64,000 bases of DNA from Reticulitermes speratus. Taxonomy: Eukaryota > Arthropoda > Insecta > Blattodea > Rhinotermitidae. Position numbers and translations under genes: made by a program. The DNA lies in NCBI GenBank assembly GCA_021186555.1, contig JAJKFL010000012.1, forward strand, positions 8,479,394-8,543,393, written 5' to 3'. The notes below the pieces were generated by a model that was not told where the DNA came from, searched no databases, and saw nothing but the letters and a program-made list of their open reading frames with translations. This document shows, one piece after another, positions 1 through 10,225 of this stretch. Each line of letters starts with the position of its first letter. Position 1 is the stretch's first letter.

Positions 1-248
1 GTCAAAGGAAGCCTGTATTGTACTCGTATATGTGTCTTTTGTTCCATCTGCTGACCTTCTTTGTCCATTTCTCTTTCACGTTACTGGGGCACATTGTGTC
101 TTCTTATATCCTTTACATATTTTGACGCCGTATATACCAACTACTCGTATGTGACCTTACAAATTGTTTTCTGTTTTCTCCAACAGATGTCATCTATCTG
201 TCACAAAGCCTACATCTATCAATAATTAATGAAAATCATCAAACATAA

Positions 249-340
249 CTTTATTCTTTGTGTAAAAATTGTTTGTTACCAATGAGCTACATGTTTCGGT
301 CCTACGGGACCATCACCAGGATATATGTAAAAAAAATTGA
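249..340 (-). mobile_element. Relic of a hammerhead-bearing element (one arm)
   Basis: Read on the - strand, GAAACATGTAGC follows a short helix (GGTCCC...GGACC) that is preceded by CTGGTGA, a one-base change from the hammerhead core CTGATGA. A CTTTATTCT run sits near 250, like the terminal module of the better-preserved elements at 5114, 9370 and 50943. No matching second arm was found, so this is a degraded single arm. Confidence 0.45.
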
Positions 341-420
341 AAAAAAAATGGTAAAAATATAAATATCACATAAATATTTCCTGTGATATCTAACATATTC
401 TTACAGTTGTTAATTTTCCA

Positions 421-601
421 GTGGAACTCGGTTATAACGTCATGAAGGGGTATGAATATCTTGTGTCGTTATAAACGAGTGTTGTTATAACCGAGTAGTG
501 TAACTTTATGGTTAACAGTGAGGAGCTAACTGATACCACAGAATATCTGACACTGTAGACGAGGTGTCGTATAAACCGATGTCGTTATAACCGGGTTCGA
601 C
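421..601. repeat. Cluster of GTTATAACCGAGT-like repeats
   Basis: Five short variants of (G)TTATAACCGAGT occur within about 180 bp. One is inverted at the left edge (ctcggttataac); the others lie near 465, 482, 575 and 585. It looks like the internal repeat of an unidentified mobile element. Function unknown. Confidence 0.4.
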
Positions 602-1524
602 TATATTTAAATCCCTTCGTGGTAGCTTAGACTATGTGAATTGTGTTTTTTGACGGTTTCTTTATCGAAATATTTTAAATACCATATATGCTAGAACCAA
701 AACGTATATCTCAGTGGTAACAGTGTATTTCTACACAATAAATCTAGTTGTGTTGGATGGTGGTTTTTATTAAATACTAATCGTTTAAAAACACGAGATG
801 TCTTCTGTTAAATTAGTACGTGATCATTTTGTATAATCGAAAAGTTGGGCACGCATTCTGTAGAAGTAGTTTTTAGAACGAATTTAATATCTTGCTTAAG
901 CCTTCTACACAATGTCATATAGACATCAGCCATGGAGTGAGTATATTTCGTTATAGAGTGATGTTCGGGGTTATGACGCCGTGTAACTTTGTAAGTGGTT
1001 GCCTAGGTTTCGGTGGAAAATACTGTGTCCGTCATCAGTGTAGAAGTTCTACTACCGTAATAATCATTATGGAGAATGGACATAAATACTTGAAAGCATA
1101 TTCTGGCTTTGATGGCCTGTTATCAGGACCTACTGTAGCACTCGACGTATCTTGTCCAGAAACACCGCATTTGACCTTCATTTCGAGAACCTGTTTGAAA
1201 TCCCAGCCGGTACTTAGGATTTTCGCGTTTTTATTCAGGCATCCTATGTAGATGTCGTGGTAGTACCTACAAATAAGCGACGGTGTTCAGCCACACGCCA
1301 TTTGACACTAAATAAACACTGAAATTTTTACAGTGTCGTTAAAGAACGTGCGTTCTATTCAGTGGACTGGATGGAATTGAGAAAATGACGAAAAATGTCA
1401 TTAATGGTCTCCAGACATAAACTCGGAAATCAGGAGCTCGCATTTGCCAAGCAGAAATGCGCAATTCTTTGCCACGGAATTAGGTAAATCATCTTTGATA
1501 AGGTAAATTTGTCCGTGTTCACAT

Positions 1525-1770
1525 CATGAAGGCGTATGTGTGAAAGGAGGTATAGCTCCATTCATTCTTAACTTTGACACTAGGTGGAGGTGAGAGGTCA
1601 GCTTTACGTCCTGGCCCGTAGGAAATAGCCACTACTACGCAATGAATACGAGGCTGAATGGGTTCTGGAGACGGTTTGAGCCCGTTGGAGAAGAGAAAGA
1701 TATCTTGCCTCCTCCGGGAATCGAACCACGATTCCTCAACTGTCCAGTCCACGGACTGAGGTACTCCAGC
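1525..1770 (-). mobile_element. Divergent tRNA-derived SINE (family 1)
   Basis: On the - strand a degraded tRNA-like head with a box-B-like GATTCCCGGAGG segment is followed by the family body, ending in a stretch equivalent to GTTAAGAATGAATGGAGCTATACCTCC. It is an old copy compared with those at 7584 and 36544. Confidence 0.5.
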
Positions 1771-2756
1771 TCAGAATTGTCCTCTGTTTTTAGCTTTAAT
1801 GTTCCTTGGAACTGTGTGGTGGTAATGTGTATTGCTTTGGTTCAGTGTTTTTCGAAGTGAACAGTGCGTTGCGTGGTGTAGACTGAAAGGGAGTGCGGAT
1901 TGACGCCACAAAACTGAAGTACAGAGTTGTAATGCCCTTTCTTCTCTTTTGAACAAGGAGTATAAAATTGTCGAGGGTTGGTGTAGAAGTGAACTGTGCT
2001 TGCTGCATTATCGCCTTAGCCTTAAGTTGACAATATAGCAATATAGCCTGGATTGGGGCGAGTGGACAAAAAAAAATAACAATCTTCTCTTATAAAACTT
2101 CAGTGTTGATGAAATCAAAAGGAGAGACATGAAAATCGACGTGGCTTTTATACATAGAATTTGCTAGAGGGGAGCTCAAAAGCTGTCATTATGTTTTGTA
2201 CAGATAAAGTACAGGAAAATGTGACGTAATTTAGAGGAAAGAATTGTTTATGTCGAGTGTACATGAAGCTTCTCTTCTGTTTTTTTTTTTTATTTTGCAA
2301 ATCCCGAATTGATTTGTTGATAGGTCCACGTTCAAGCGATTTTCTTTTTAATACTGCTGTCTAATTTTTCCGCTTTATGTGGAAGGGACAGTACATTGCA
2401 TGTTATATACCTGCTTTTCGCACACACAGGTTTCCCCTTCGTACTATTGTGCATAGCGCTGTCCATTTTTCTGGTGCCCATCCACAGGCAAACATGCACA
2501 CTGTTGAATACGCAAGCTTGCTTTGCTGCACATAACTAAGTCTTCTGACAATAGAAACCGCAAACAATGATAGCGACAAGTTACTGCATGCAGCACAGTA
2601 TTATTTAAGATGCACTTATGTTTAATTAAACCCTTAAAGCATGAAATCATTGTAAGTAATATTTAAATGTGAAATATCTACCTCATAGGGAACACATTAG
2701 TTCTATATTATAAAGACCAAATTTTTAATGCTGTGTAGGGAAATAACCGGTGTTTG

Positions 2757-3230
2757 AGATCTTTGCTCTTCTGGGATTTTGTGCAGCGTAGATTGGTGTT
2801 TTTTTTATTGAAGGGCCCCGCAGCAGATGCTACGGATGCACCGCAGCCTTGAAGGCTTACTGTGCAACCCTATGAGGAAGATGATGAAGATGATGAGGTT
2901 TTTTTTGTGTTTTACAATTTTAATGGAGCAGCGGTGGAATGATATTGACAGGGGAAAACCGGAGTACTCGGAGGAAAACCTGTCCCAGTGCCAATTTGTC
3001 CACTAAGAATCCCATATGGACCGACCTGGGATCGAACCCGGGCGTCCGCGGTGAGAGGCCGGCGACTAACCGCCTGAGCCATGGCACGGCCTAGATTGGG
3101 GGTTAGTTACCGGCGTTTCGGGACAACCTGTCATATCTTGAAGGTTGTCCCGAAATGTCGTTAAATAATTACCAGTCTACGCTGCGTAACATCCCAGAAG
3201 AGCGAAGATCTTATTTACACCGCGGCGGAA
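2757..3230. mobile_element. Foldback element (GTTTCGGGACAACC type) split by a SINE
   Basis: The outer arm (GATCTTTGCTCTTCTGGGA...) at 2757-2796 and the rest (3092-3212, ending ...CCCAGAAGAGCGAAGATC) belong to one inverted-repeat element. Its inner part contains GTTTCGGGACAACCTG and the complementary GGTTGTCCCGAAATG. The intervening 2797-3091 is a later SINE insertion. The right flank CACCGCGGCGGAAGCTTGATATCAC is part of the full-length terminal repeat seen also at 20700 and, inverted, at 6041. Confidence 0.65.
2797..3091 (-). mobile_element. tRNA-derived SINE (family 4) inserted in a foldback element
   Basis: The - strand begins GCCGTGCCATGGCTCAGGCG (box-A-like) and has GGGTTCGATCCC (box B), giving a tRNA-related head. 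A body with TGGACAAATTGGCACTGGGA and CCTGTCAATATCATTCC follows, and then a T/A-rich tail. The 8-bp TAGATTGG at 2789-2796 is repeated at 3092-3099, consistent with a target-site duplication. Confidence 0.7.
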
Positions 3231-4244
3231 GCTTGATATCACTCATAATCGGCGTTTATTCTGATAACCATAAGGAACACGTGTGTACTCTGTAGGGGGC
3301 AGAGGGAGGATATTTTGTTATAGCAGGTGGTACATGTAGTTAATATTGTTCTTTAAGCGTTTTATAGCAGGACGTCTCTGGTCCTTACATTATTTATTTG
3401 TGGTTTAACGACTTCTCTGTCTGAGATTATGCGGCGTCAAGTGGCAGGATGGTAGTGTATATTGGATTGGAAAGCATGTGAAAGAAATGAGTCATAGCCT
3501 GATTTGAATATAGTTCGGACATTCGCTGGAGAGACTGAGGGGAGCCACGAAATATCCTGTTTGGGTTAGTTTGTGTCTCGGCTGAGATTTGAAAGAGGCT
3601 GCTTGATTGCTGTCGTTGCTACAGCCATGATATGCTGAGTTGCTGTCTTTGGGTCACTTAGTTCTGATAATAAGTCTTTAATTTAATTAAGAGACAACGA
3701 CATTGCATTTTAAGTTTCCTTGGTCGTGTACATTAATACGTCTTCTGTGATATGCCGCCGTGTAGTTTGGTAGGTAGGTATTAACGTTCCGGTGGTATCT
3801 GGTGACTCCATATTTAAGTCCTTCTAGCCTGAAGATGGATGTAGCATACTCCTTCGAAATGTTGGCACGTATTTATAGATCTATAATCCATCATCTCAAT
3901 TGTAATCCATATATAAGTGAACATAGTGCATAGTAAAGTGTTGTCTCAACATCTGTGATAACAACGTAAGTAGGTAGACTTTAGAGCCTTTTGTTCCTGG
4001 TGATCGTTGTGTAATTTGGAGCCGCCTGTTAAAGACTTAATGTATTGCATGCAAGTATACAAATGGAACTCTTCAAAACAACTGAATGGGTTAAAGAGAC
4101 CAGCCATATTTTAAAGAAAAGAAAAAAGTGAAAGTACTATTCTATCCAATGCTCCGCGATTTCCGAAAGAGCATTGCTTTTTGGAAGATTCCCAGGCTTC
4201 GCGCTTTTGTCCTTCTGATAAGAGCAACGTGTAGATGAAGATGA

Positions 4245-4416
4245 GTATGCAGCATATGTGGAACTATACTGACAGGGTAAAGCCGACGTTATAGGAGAAA
4301 AATCTGTCCCAGTGCCACTTTGTTCACCACAAATCTCACATGGACTGGCCTGGGATCGAACCCATGGCTCCGCAATGAGAGGCGGGCGACTAACCGCCTG
4401 AGTCATGACACGGCCT
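4245..4416 (-). mobile_element. tRNA-derived SINE (family 4), partial
   Basis: This copy is in the same orientation as the one at 2797. It has a tRNA-like head at 4416 (GCCGTGTCATGACTCAGGCG) with a box-B-like GGTTCGATCCC, and the body runs to the TGTCAGTATAGTTCC end near 4255. It is moderately diverged. Confidence 0.6.
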
Positions 4417-5113
4417 CCGTATTTTGGCGACCCACTTTTTGAGAGCTGATACTGATACTGATACTGTCTTCTAGCTTGTGTCAGTAGACAGCGCTACACC
4501 CCCAGCTTGTTAGTACGCCCCTACACTCTGGCAGTGACTGTAGACAATGAGAGAGATCGCCTGGAGAGAGATCAAGTCTGGGGCATGCTAATTCCAAACA
4601 CTTGCCACGGTTGCTTATCGAACTTGGTGAGATTCTGTGTTGTTATTACGCGGCCCGTTCCGGCAATAGCCACAAGATGTCGGGTCTGTTTGATTCTAAT
4701 TAGGTCTCAAGATGTATCCAATTAAAACAGTCACTCTGCTGAACATCATTACAACAACGGCCACCGCAAGAGTGACGTAAAGCGTGTTTTGTCCTTTCGC
4801 TGATTTCAGTTGTATGCTGATAATTAACTTCACCTTTTAAAGCAGCGGTTTTCAAACTTTGACACCGCTGGCCCCTCACGAATTGTCACTAATTGTGCGG
4901 ACCCCCCCCCCCCCCCAAATTGTCTCAACTCACGGAATCGAAAGGCACAACCCGATGTAACATTTAAAAGAGTCCTAATAATTTAAAAAAGAGAAATATA
5001 GCCTGCTTAACCTTATCGAATTTTATTAAGTTAATGTAACATTCGGTACAGAAACTGTGATTTACCTAATAGTGATGATGATAAAATTACGATAAGGAAA
5101 TGTAAATACAAAA

Positions 5114-5455
5114 TACTTTATTCTATAATCACCGTGCATTTTTCACAATTATTGTTAAGTCACCAACTGAATGCACTATTTATTTAAAAAAAACACTATA
5201 TGGTTCCTTAAAATATTTTTGTAAACACCCTACATATGTTTCGGCAGACTAAACACAGTGAAGGTAGTGATTTAGCATTTATACAATGACCAATGTATAG
5301 ACGTGTTCTTATACAATGCAAGTTTTCTGACACCCCTGAGGATGGCTTCATGAGCAAGCCGAAACATATGTAGGGTGTTTACCAAAATATTTTAAGGAAC
5401 CATGTAGTGTTTTTTAAAATAAATAGTGCATTCAGTTGGTGACTTAACAATAATA
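5114..5455 (+). mobile_element. Hammerhead-bearing foldback retroelement A
   Basis: The element begins with CTTTATTCT...CACCGTGCATTTTTC and then has two inverted arms of roughly 90 bases: GTTAAGTCACCAACTGAATG in the left arm and its complement near 5430 in the right. It is flanked by the 12-bp direct repeat GTAAATACAAAA (5102-5113 and 5456-5467). A target-site duplication of this length points to target-primed retrotransposition. The right arm carries a full hammerhead motif. The left arm keeps only the GAAAC/helix III/helix I side. There is no coding capacity. Confidence 0.7.
5330..5378 (+). ncRNA. Hammerhead ribozyme motif, type I layout (element A)
   Basis: Helix I strand ACACCC (5330-5335) is followed by core CTGAGGA (5336-5342). 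Helix II is GGCTT/AAGCC with a seven-base loop, followed by GAAAC (5361-5365). A minimal helix III (AC/GT) follows, then A at 5372 as the cleavage-site base, then GGGTGT (5373-5378), which pairs fully with ACACCC. All residues of the known hammerhead core are present. One extra U separates the core A from helix II, as in every copy in this window. Self-cleavage is inferred, and the short helix III may need a dimer. Confidence 0.65.
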
Positions 5456-6040
5456 GTAAATACAAAACTTTTAAGATCCACTGAGGAGGCTACTCAACTC
5501 GAGAAATTCATAGGCGCAGCTCGCGGACCTCTGCTTCAGAAACACTGTCCTGTACCATCATTCGAGTTAAACAGGTTCTGTAAAACATTAAAAAAATATT
5601 TACTGCTTTACTTTCCTTGCAAATTTTAATAGCGAGACAATAATAATTTCGTGGTCTCCCTGGCCAGTCTTCGTGGGTCCGCAGACCACGCTTTGAGGAC
5701 CACTTCTTTAAAGTACTGTTCAGTATTATACGTCATTTATTTAGTATTAGAAAATTCTGCATTTTCCCTCATAGTGTTTAAAATTCCTCCTTCAGTAACC
5801 TCCGCATTGTGCCTCACTGACTTTTGTGCTTCTTTTCTGTTTCTCTTTTTCATCATCATCGTCGTCTTATTCTTCTTCTTTTTCGTTTTTGCTTTACAAA
5901 GGATTAAAGAGTGGCCTAAGATGTAGGTACTATAAATGAGGTTTGGGGGGGGGGGAGCTTGTGGAATCAGACGTGAAACGAAATATTTAGAGAAAAAAAT
6001 ATAGCGAATAAGTCAGAAATATGTAAAGGGCACTCTGCGT

Positions 6041-6190
6041 GATTTCAGGCTCCCGCCGCCATGTAGATTAGATTTGCGCTCTTTTGGGGTATTACGCAGC
6101 TTAGAGTGGTAATTCCTTACCGATGTTTCGGGACAACCTAGCGGTCCCATCTTCAAGGGTCAAGAAGCTCTTGTCCCTTGAAGATGGGAC
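6041..6190 (+). mobile_element. Foldback element (GTTTCGGGACAACC type), left part
   Basis: The left terminal repeat (GTGATTTCAGGCTCCCGCCG, then GCGCTCTTTTGGGGTATTACGC) leads into ACCGATGTTTCGGGACAACC and CCCATCTTCAAGGGTCAAG, with a short inverted copy CCTTGAAGATGGGACC at its end. The outer right arm is missing. Confidence 0.55.
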
Positions 6191-6420
6191 CCGGAAGTGT
6201 CCAGATCTTATATAGAGGACACTGTTTACTGTCTATTACAACGCTGTTTGTTATGGCCTTTTGCACAAACACTGTTGTATTAGACAGTGTGCAGAGCCAT
6301 GTCCTGCATACAGCAGTATGTCAAACTTTACGTTACTTGTACCGTACATTTTTAATCATATATATGTTATGCAGACAAATGTACACTGTTTTATGTTATT
6401 TAACACAATTTTTATTAAAT

Positions 6421-6468
6421 GCTGCCCAACATGTTTCTAGCCTATATAAGGCTCATCTTCAGGGGCTC
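6421..6468 (-). ncRNA. Hammerhead ribozyme motif on the - strand (element B, left arm)
   Basis: On the - strand, helix I strand GCCC precedes core CTGAAGA (complement of 6456-6462). Helix II is AGCC/GGCT, followed by GAAAC. A minimal helix III comes next, with T as cleavage-site base, and then GGGC, which pairs perfectly with GCCC. The core is complete, with the extra U before helix II shared by all copies. Confidence 0.6.
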
Positions 6469-6647
6469 TTTCGTTGAAATTACAATAGCTATAGTATTGG
6501 TATATAAAATTCTTAAAATGCCGTTAGATGTACCTGGTTATTGATATCTGTAACAGTCATGCTGCTTTCACTATAGATTTGTTGGAGGCCTAACGGCATT
6601 TTAAGAATTTTATATACCAATAATATAGCTGTTGTAATTTCAACGAA

Positions 6648-6696
6648 AGAGCCCCTGAAGATGAGCCTTATATAGGCTAGAAACATGTTGGGTAGC
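6648..6696 (+). ncRNA. Hammerhead ribozyme motif on the + strand (element B, right arm)
   Basis: This is the inverted partner of the motif at 6421-6468. It has CTGAAGA (6655-6661), helix II AGCC/GGCT, GAAAC (6680-6684), short helix III, then GGGT against GCCC for helix I, where the last pair is a G-U wobble. Both strands of the element therefore encode the motif. Confidence 0.6.
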
Positions 6697-7029
6697 ATTT
6701 AATAAAATTGTGTTAAATAACATAAAACTGTGTACATTTGTCTGCATAAGATATACGGGGCATACACAAAAGAATGGTGCGGTTTCAATAGTGAATACTA
6801 TTGAAAGCGCACCATTCTTTTGTGTATGCCCTGTATATAGCAGTATGTCAGTTAACCTTAAAAGTATGTAGAGGTTCAGACAATTAGAAGTAAACTTCTG
6901 AATGAAGTAAAAAACAAATGGAAGTGTGTAAAAAATAACATTTTATGTATTTGTTACATTTACTAACCGTATTAAAACTAACTCTGTACAGCTCTTCGTA
7001 ATATTAAAACATACCGCGATGTTGAGTTG

Positions 7030-7260
7030 TTCATAAGACGTGGCTCGCGGCCGTTCGCTTGCTGGGATTGCTGGTTGGAATCCCGCCGGGAGCATGGATG
7101 TCTGTCTCTTGTGGGTGTTGCGTGTTGTCAGGTAGAGGTCTCTGCGATGGGCCGATCCCTCGTCCAGAGGAGTCCTTCCGAGTGTGGTGTGTATGTGTGT
7201 GTCACTGAGTGTGATCAGGTGCAACAGTAACCCTCTACACCTACAGTGAGTGGGTAGACA
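7030..7260 (+). mobile_element. tRNA-derived SINE (family 5)
   Basis: A partial tRNA-like head (GCGGCCGTTCGCTTGCTGGG, box-B-like GGTTGGAATCCC) is followed by the family body GAGCATGGATGTCTGTCTCT and AGTCCTTCCGAGTGTGGTGT. The same body occurs inverted at 20855-21115. Confidence 0.6.
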
Positions 7261-7583
7261 GAGGTTGAACTAAGAAAATAAGATATTAAGTTGTTTTAAG
7301 ATGTTGAAACATGAAATTCACCTGAATCTTATATAAATATTCAGTTTCAACCTTTCACTAAACAGTCACAACCTGTTATACTAGTCGGTTAATGTTGTTT
7401 AAGAAGACAAACGATGTTTATCGTGAAAATTATACTGAACACACTGTCAGTATGAGAATGCAGAATGTTTAAATGTTGTCGCTGTAACCAGTGTAATCCC
7501 TGTGCCTCAAATGTTAATGTTTGTTGCAGAGTGGAAAGGTACAGCCTTTTTCAAGTTAGCTTTTATACGTTTAATTTTCGTGA

Positions 7584-7860
7584 GCCGGGGTAGCTCAGTC
7601 GGTATAGCGACTCGCTACGGGCTGGACGGTCTGGGATCGAATCCCGGGAGAGGGGGGCGAGACTTTCCGTATCCGTCCACCCAGTCCACTGTACAGTGGG
7701 TACCGGGCCATTCCCGGGGTTAAAGCAGCTAGGGCGTGGCGTTGACCACCCACCCCTCCATCTAAGGCCGAGGTTAAAGAAAGATAAAAGCTATACCTCT
7801 ACTCCCCTTCTGGGCCTTCATGGCCTGTTCTAGGGAGAACTCTACATTTTACCTTTAGCT
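7584..7860 (+). mobile_element. tRNA-derived SINE (family 1), near full length
   Basis: The tRNA-like head has box A TAGCTCAGTCGGTATAGCGA and box B GGATCGAATCCC. The body includes CAGTGGGTACCGGGCCATTC and GGCGTGGCGTTGACCACCCA, and the tail ACCTCTACTCCCCTTCTGGG...GTTCTAGGGAGAACTC. This is a good reference copy for the most frequent SINE in the window. Confidence 0.8.
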
Positions 7861-8394
7861 TTCATTTTCTTCCAAAGTTTATCACTTTCTCTTAACATAC
7901 ACGAACCCTTGAATAAATTCTGGTTGACGAAATGGAAGGCATTTGAAGCGTTTCGAAACACGAGAGAACAAACAGTGAAATCGCAGTGAAGCTAGAATTC
8001 AGTTTCGTGTCAATATTTACTGTTGGATTCTCCGCTTTGCTGTTGGATGTACCTGTCAGGACCGCTTGGAGGAAATGAAACGTACCGTGTGCTGCCAACA
8101 TGTTGATGGAAATATCCGTGAACATTTGAAACTGACAGTGAAAACAGGCAGGGCGACGTGGCTCTTAAAAGCATTCCTTTTTGAGAGCTTTTCTTGTGTA
8201 GTAGATGATTTTTAGGTTACTTAAGTAACGGTGTTGGTTGAGTTGCACAGACGGTACTCTTCTACTTACTAGAGTCCTCCAGAAGGTGGCTGTCTTCGAG
8301 GTGGACAGTAAATCCTCCCGGTTATTCGTTACCTTTCTTAAAAGAGACCGCTACTGGTCGTTATACACGTATTGAGCGATTTTAATCCAGTGTA

Positions 8395-8480
8395 AATGGA
8401 TATCCTCCACTTATTTACGGTTCGTTTTAATATTATCCTCTTACCTACGCATAGACATCCCCGTGGATCTCGTACTGTCG
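8395..8480 (-). mobile_element. LINE 3'-end scrap
   Basis: The complement of ATATTATCCTCTTACCTACG matches the phase of the conserved C-terminal segment (DNIK...) seen in the fuller LINE copies at 22780 and 37780. It is short and very degraded. Confidence 0.35.
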
Positions 8481-8924
8481 CTTTTCCCGATTACAGTTCT
8501 GTGTGCATTTCTGAAAACCCATTGCCTGATAAAGGCCCCACTATTCTCATCCTCCTCTATTTTGCCACATGTTCACACTAAATATGTCTGTGTATTACAA
8601 AAAAGCCCTAGATTTGAAATTGTGTCGTTATTACCAAGTTTGGATGTAGAATAAAGGGACTGCGCGCGCAGCTACTGGTTTTGACCGTTGATTTCCAAAA
8701 ATAACTAAATAATAGCCACTGATGAAGTTTTACCCAGTTGCATGCCAAACCACGCACCGTTACGTTCACGTAGTGTGGAGTAATAGACTATTCCTTCGTA
8801 AAGCGATCTCTGCTTGTCACAGTTTTGCGTGTAAATTTCAAAATTCTTCTAAAACTGAAGACAAACGGCCACAAATCATCAAATATTTATGTGAGGCAAA
8901 TGGAGAAAATGCCGGATTTTCTTG

Positions 8925-9065
8925 TGTACTTCATGGAGGTGTATGGTGGGGTGCATGTATAGCTCCAGTCATTCTTAAACTCGGCACTTAAATGGAGTAA
9001 GTGGCCAACTTCACGCCCCGGCCGTTTTAACGAATGTGCCCTCATGGCGTGGTTCGCAGTTATAG
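8925..9065 (-). mobile_element. Divergent SINE (family 1) tail
   Basis: On the - strand, GGGGCGTGAAGTTGGCCACT and GTTTAAGAATGACTGGAGCT correspond to the body and tail of family 1. The tRNA-like head is missing. Confidence 0.5.
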
Positions 9066-9277
9066 ATTTGCCTCTTCTCTTACGGTGATTTATGTTTCTG
9101 AGGATAGAGGCCATTGCAGGATGCCGTGAGCATGGTCATGAATCTTCTGGTCCTACAATAGGCGAGACACTTCTTGACCAGCTGAGTGACTGTTAGCTTA
9201 TCAAATAAGGCTGCTACATGGACTTAGCTGAATAGTGAATTAAATAAATGCGTGTTTGACTTAACAGGATTGAGTAA

Positions 9278-9965
9278 ATAATGGGTCGAGCCCTGTCGGT
9301 CCCGATGCACGTAGGCCTTTAACAGGCCCTTTGTGCCCCTTAACTAAAGTCCAAGTCATAAGAGCCCTAATAATGTTTTACACGAACCCAATGCACATAT
9401 TTGTTTAAAGAACATTAAAATATTCTTTAAAATGTTAGATAAAAAATATGTTCGGCTTATCGATAAGCCGAAACATATGTTGGGGTTTTTTATTTAACAT
9501 TTTATAGAATATTTTAATGTTCAAAAATGCACGGTGAAATCAGAATAAAGTTCATAAGAGCCCTATCCTTTTAATACAGTTCCATATCGCCCCCAGACTT
9601 AGTTCTCTGACATCCTCAGGGTTAAAAAAGAAGGAGCCCACATAAGTGTGTCTGTGTGTCGCCAAGGCTTCACACTCACACAAGACATCAGCTGAGGTCT
9701 CCTCCTCTGCTCCGCATTTCCTACACAGTGGACTGTCACTCAGTCCCATAATGTGAAGGTGTCTTCTGAAGGTGTTATGTCCGGTAAGAAGGCCAATAAC
9801 TACCCTGGATTGCGTCTTATTAAAGGACAGTAGCCTGGTCTTAACGGCAATACGAGGGCCCCAAGATCAACTCTCGAGCCTGTCTCTGAGTGCCAGCAAG
9901 TCCTTGCCACAGTGCCATATGCTGTTTATCCAACCCGCACTGAATTTTCTTCTTTATACTGTGCC
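9278..9965 (-). pseudogene. Non-LTR retrotransposon 3' end with RNase H/C-terminal coding remnant, interrupted
   Basis: The - strand frame ending at 9552 encodes the conserved end MGLSDSPLCRKCGAEEE...VLCECEALA, a Cys-rich C-terminus characteristic of insect non-LTR retrotransposon polymerases that carry an RNase H region. Upstream (toward 9965) the frame ALWQGLAGTQRQARELILGP continues after a one-base shift near 9845 as KTRLLSFNKTQSRVVIGLLT. The 3' UTR continues at 9278-9369 after element E (9370-9551), which inserted just downstream of the stop codon. The copy is 5'-truncated and frameshifted. Confidence 0.75.
9370..9551 (-). mobile_element. Foldback retroelement E (ribozyme core deleted)
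   Basis: Read on the - strand it starts with CTTTATTCTGATTTC...CACCGTGCATTTTTG. Two inverted arms follow (AACATTAAAATATTCT and its complement), meeting at TCGGCTTATCGATAAGCCGA. GAAACATATGTT remains, but CTGANGA is lost with the centre of the palindrome. The exact 14-bp TCATAAGAGCCCTA flanks both sides (9356-9369 and 9552-9565), splitting a LINE copy. This is the clearest evidence for a long target-site duplication in this group. Confidence 0.7.
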
Positions 9966-10003
9966 TCGAGACTCCCAGGGGCGGCTCCGGTGCGACAAAA
10001 CTT

Positions 10004-10225
10004 AACAGGATTACAAAGTGCCGCAGAATTGGTGCGCTCAAACAGGATTACAAAGTGCCGCAGAATTGGTGCGCTCGAACAGGATTACAAAGTGCCGCAG
10101 AATTGGTGCGCTCGAACAGGATTACAAAGTGCCGCAGAATTGGTGCGCTCGAACAGGATTACAAAGTGCCGCAGAATTGGTGCTCTCAAACAGGATTACA
10201 AAGTGCCGCAGAATTGGTGCGCTCA
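10004..10225 (+). repeat. 37-bp minisatellite, 6 copies
   Basis: Six consecutive 37-bp units (AACAGGATTACAAAGTGCCG, then CAGAATTGGTGCGCTCR) start at 10004, 10041, 10078, 10115, 10152 and 10189. They differ by only one or two bases. The array abuts a LINE remnant. Open frames across it are a by-product of the repeat, since 37 is not a multiple of three. Confidence 0.95.

Larger units (their letters stand above)
4843..5705. mobile_element. hAT-type MITE with a nested foldback retroelement
   Basis: The left terminus is CAGCGGTTTTCAAACTTTG. The reverse complement of the right terminus is AAGTGGTCCTCAAAGCGTGG. The flanks TTTTAAAG (4835-4842) and CTTTAAAG (5706-5713) match at 7 of 8 bases, the 8-bp duplication typical of hAT transposons. 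No transposase reading frame is present. The ribozyme-bearing element 5114-5455 sits inside and is therefore younger. Confidence 0.7.
6324..6838 (+). mobile_element. Hammerhead-bearing foldback retroelement B
   Basis: The element starts with ACTTTACGTTAC...ACCGTACATTTTT, a variant of the terminal module of A, C and E. Inverted arms (6368-6530 and 6595-6752) are nearly identical and each contains a hammerhead motif. A second 84-bp palindrome (6755-6838, GGGCATACACAAAAGAATGG and its complement) closes the element. The 12-bp AGCAGTATGTCA occurs at 6312-6323 and again at 6839-6850, so the whole 515 bp appears to have inserted as one unit. Confidence 0.7.

Noticed and set aside
892-1251. 119-codon open frame on the + strand
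   Set aside because: No recognisable family, no splice or start context, and it includes a piece resembling foldback-arm sequence (GTTTCGGTGGAAAATACTG).
7584-7660. Possible true tRNA genes at SINE heads (also 21735-22007, 30703-30870, 45708-45780, 61975-62050)
   Set aside because: Box A and B are present, but acceptor stems do not close in most and each is followed by a repeated SINE body.
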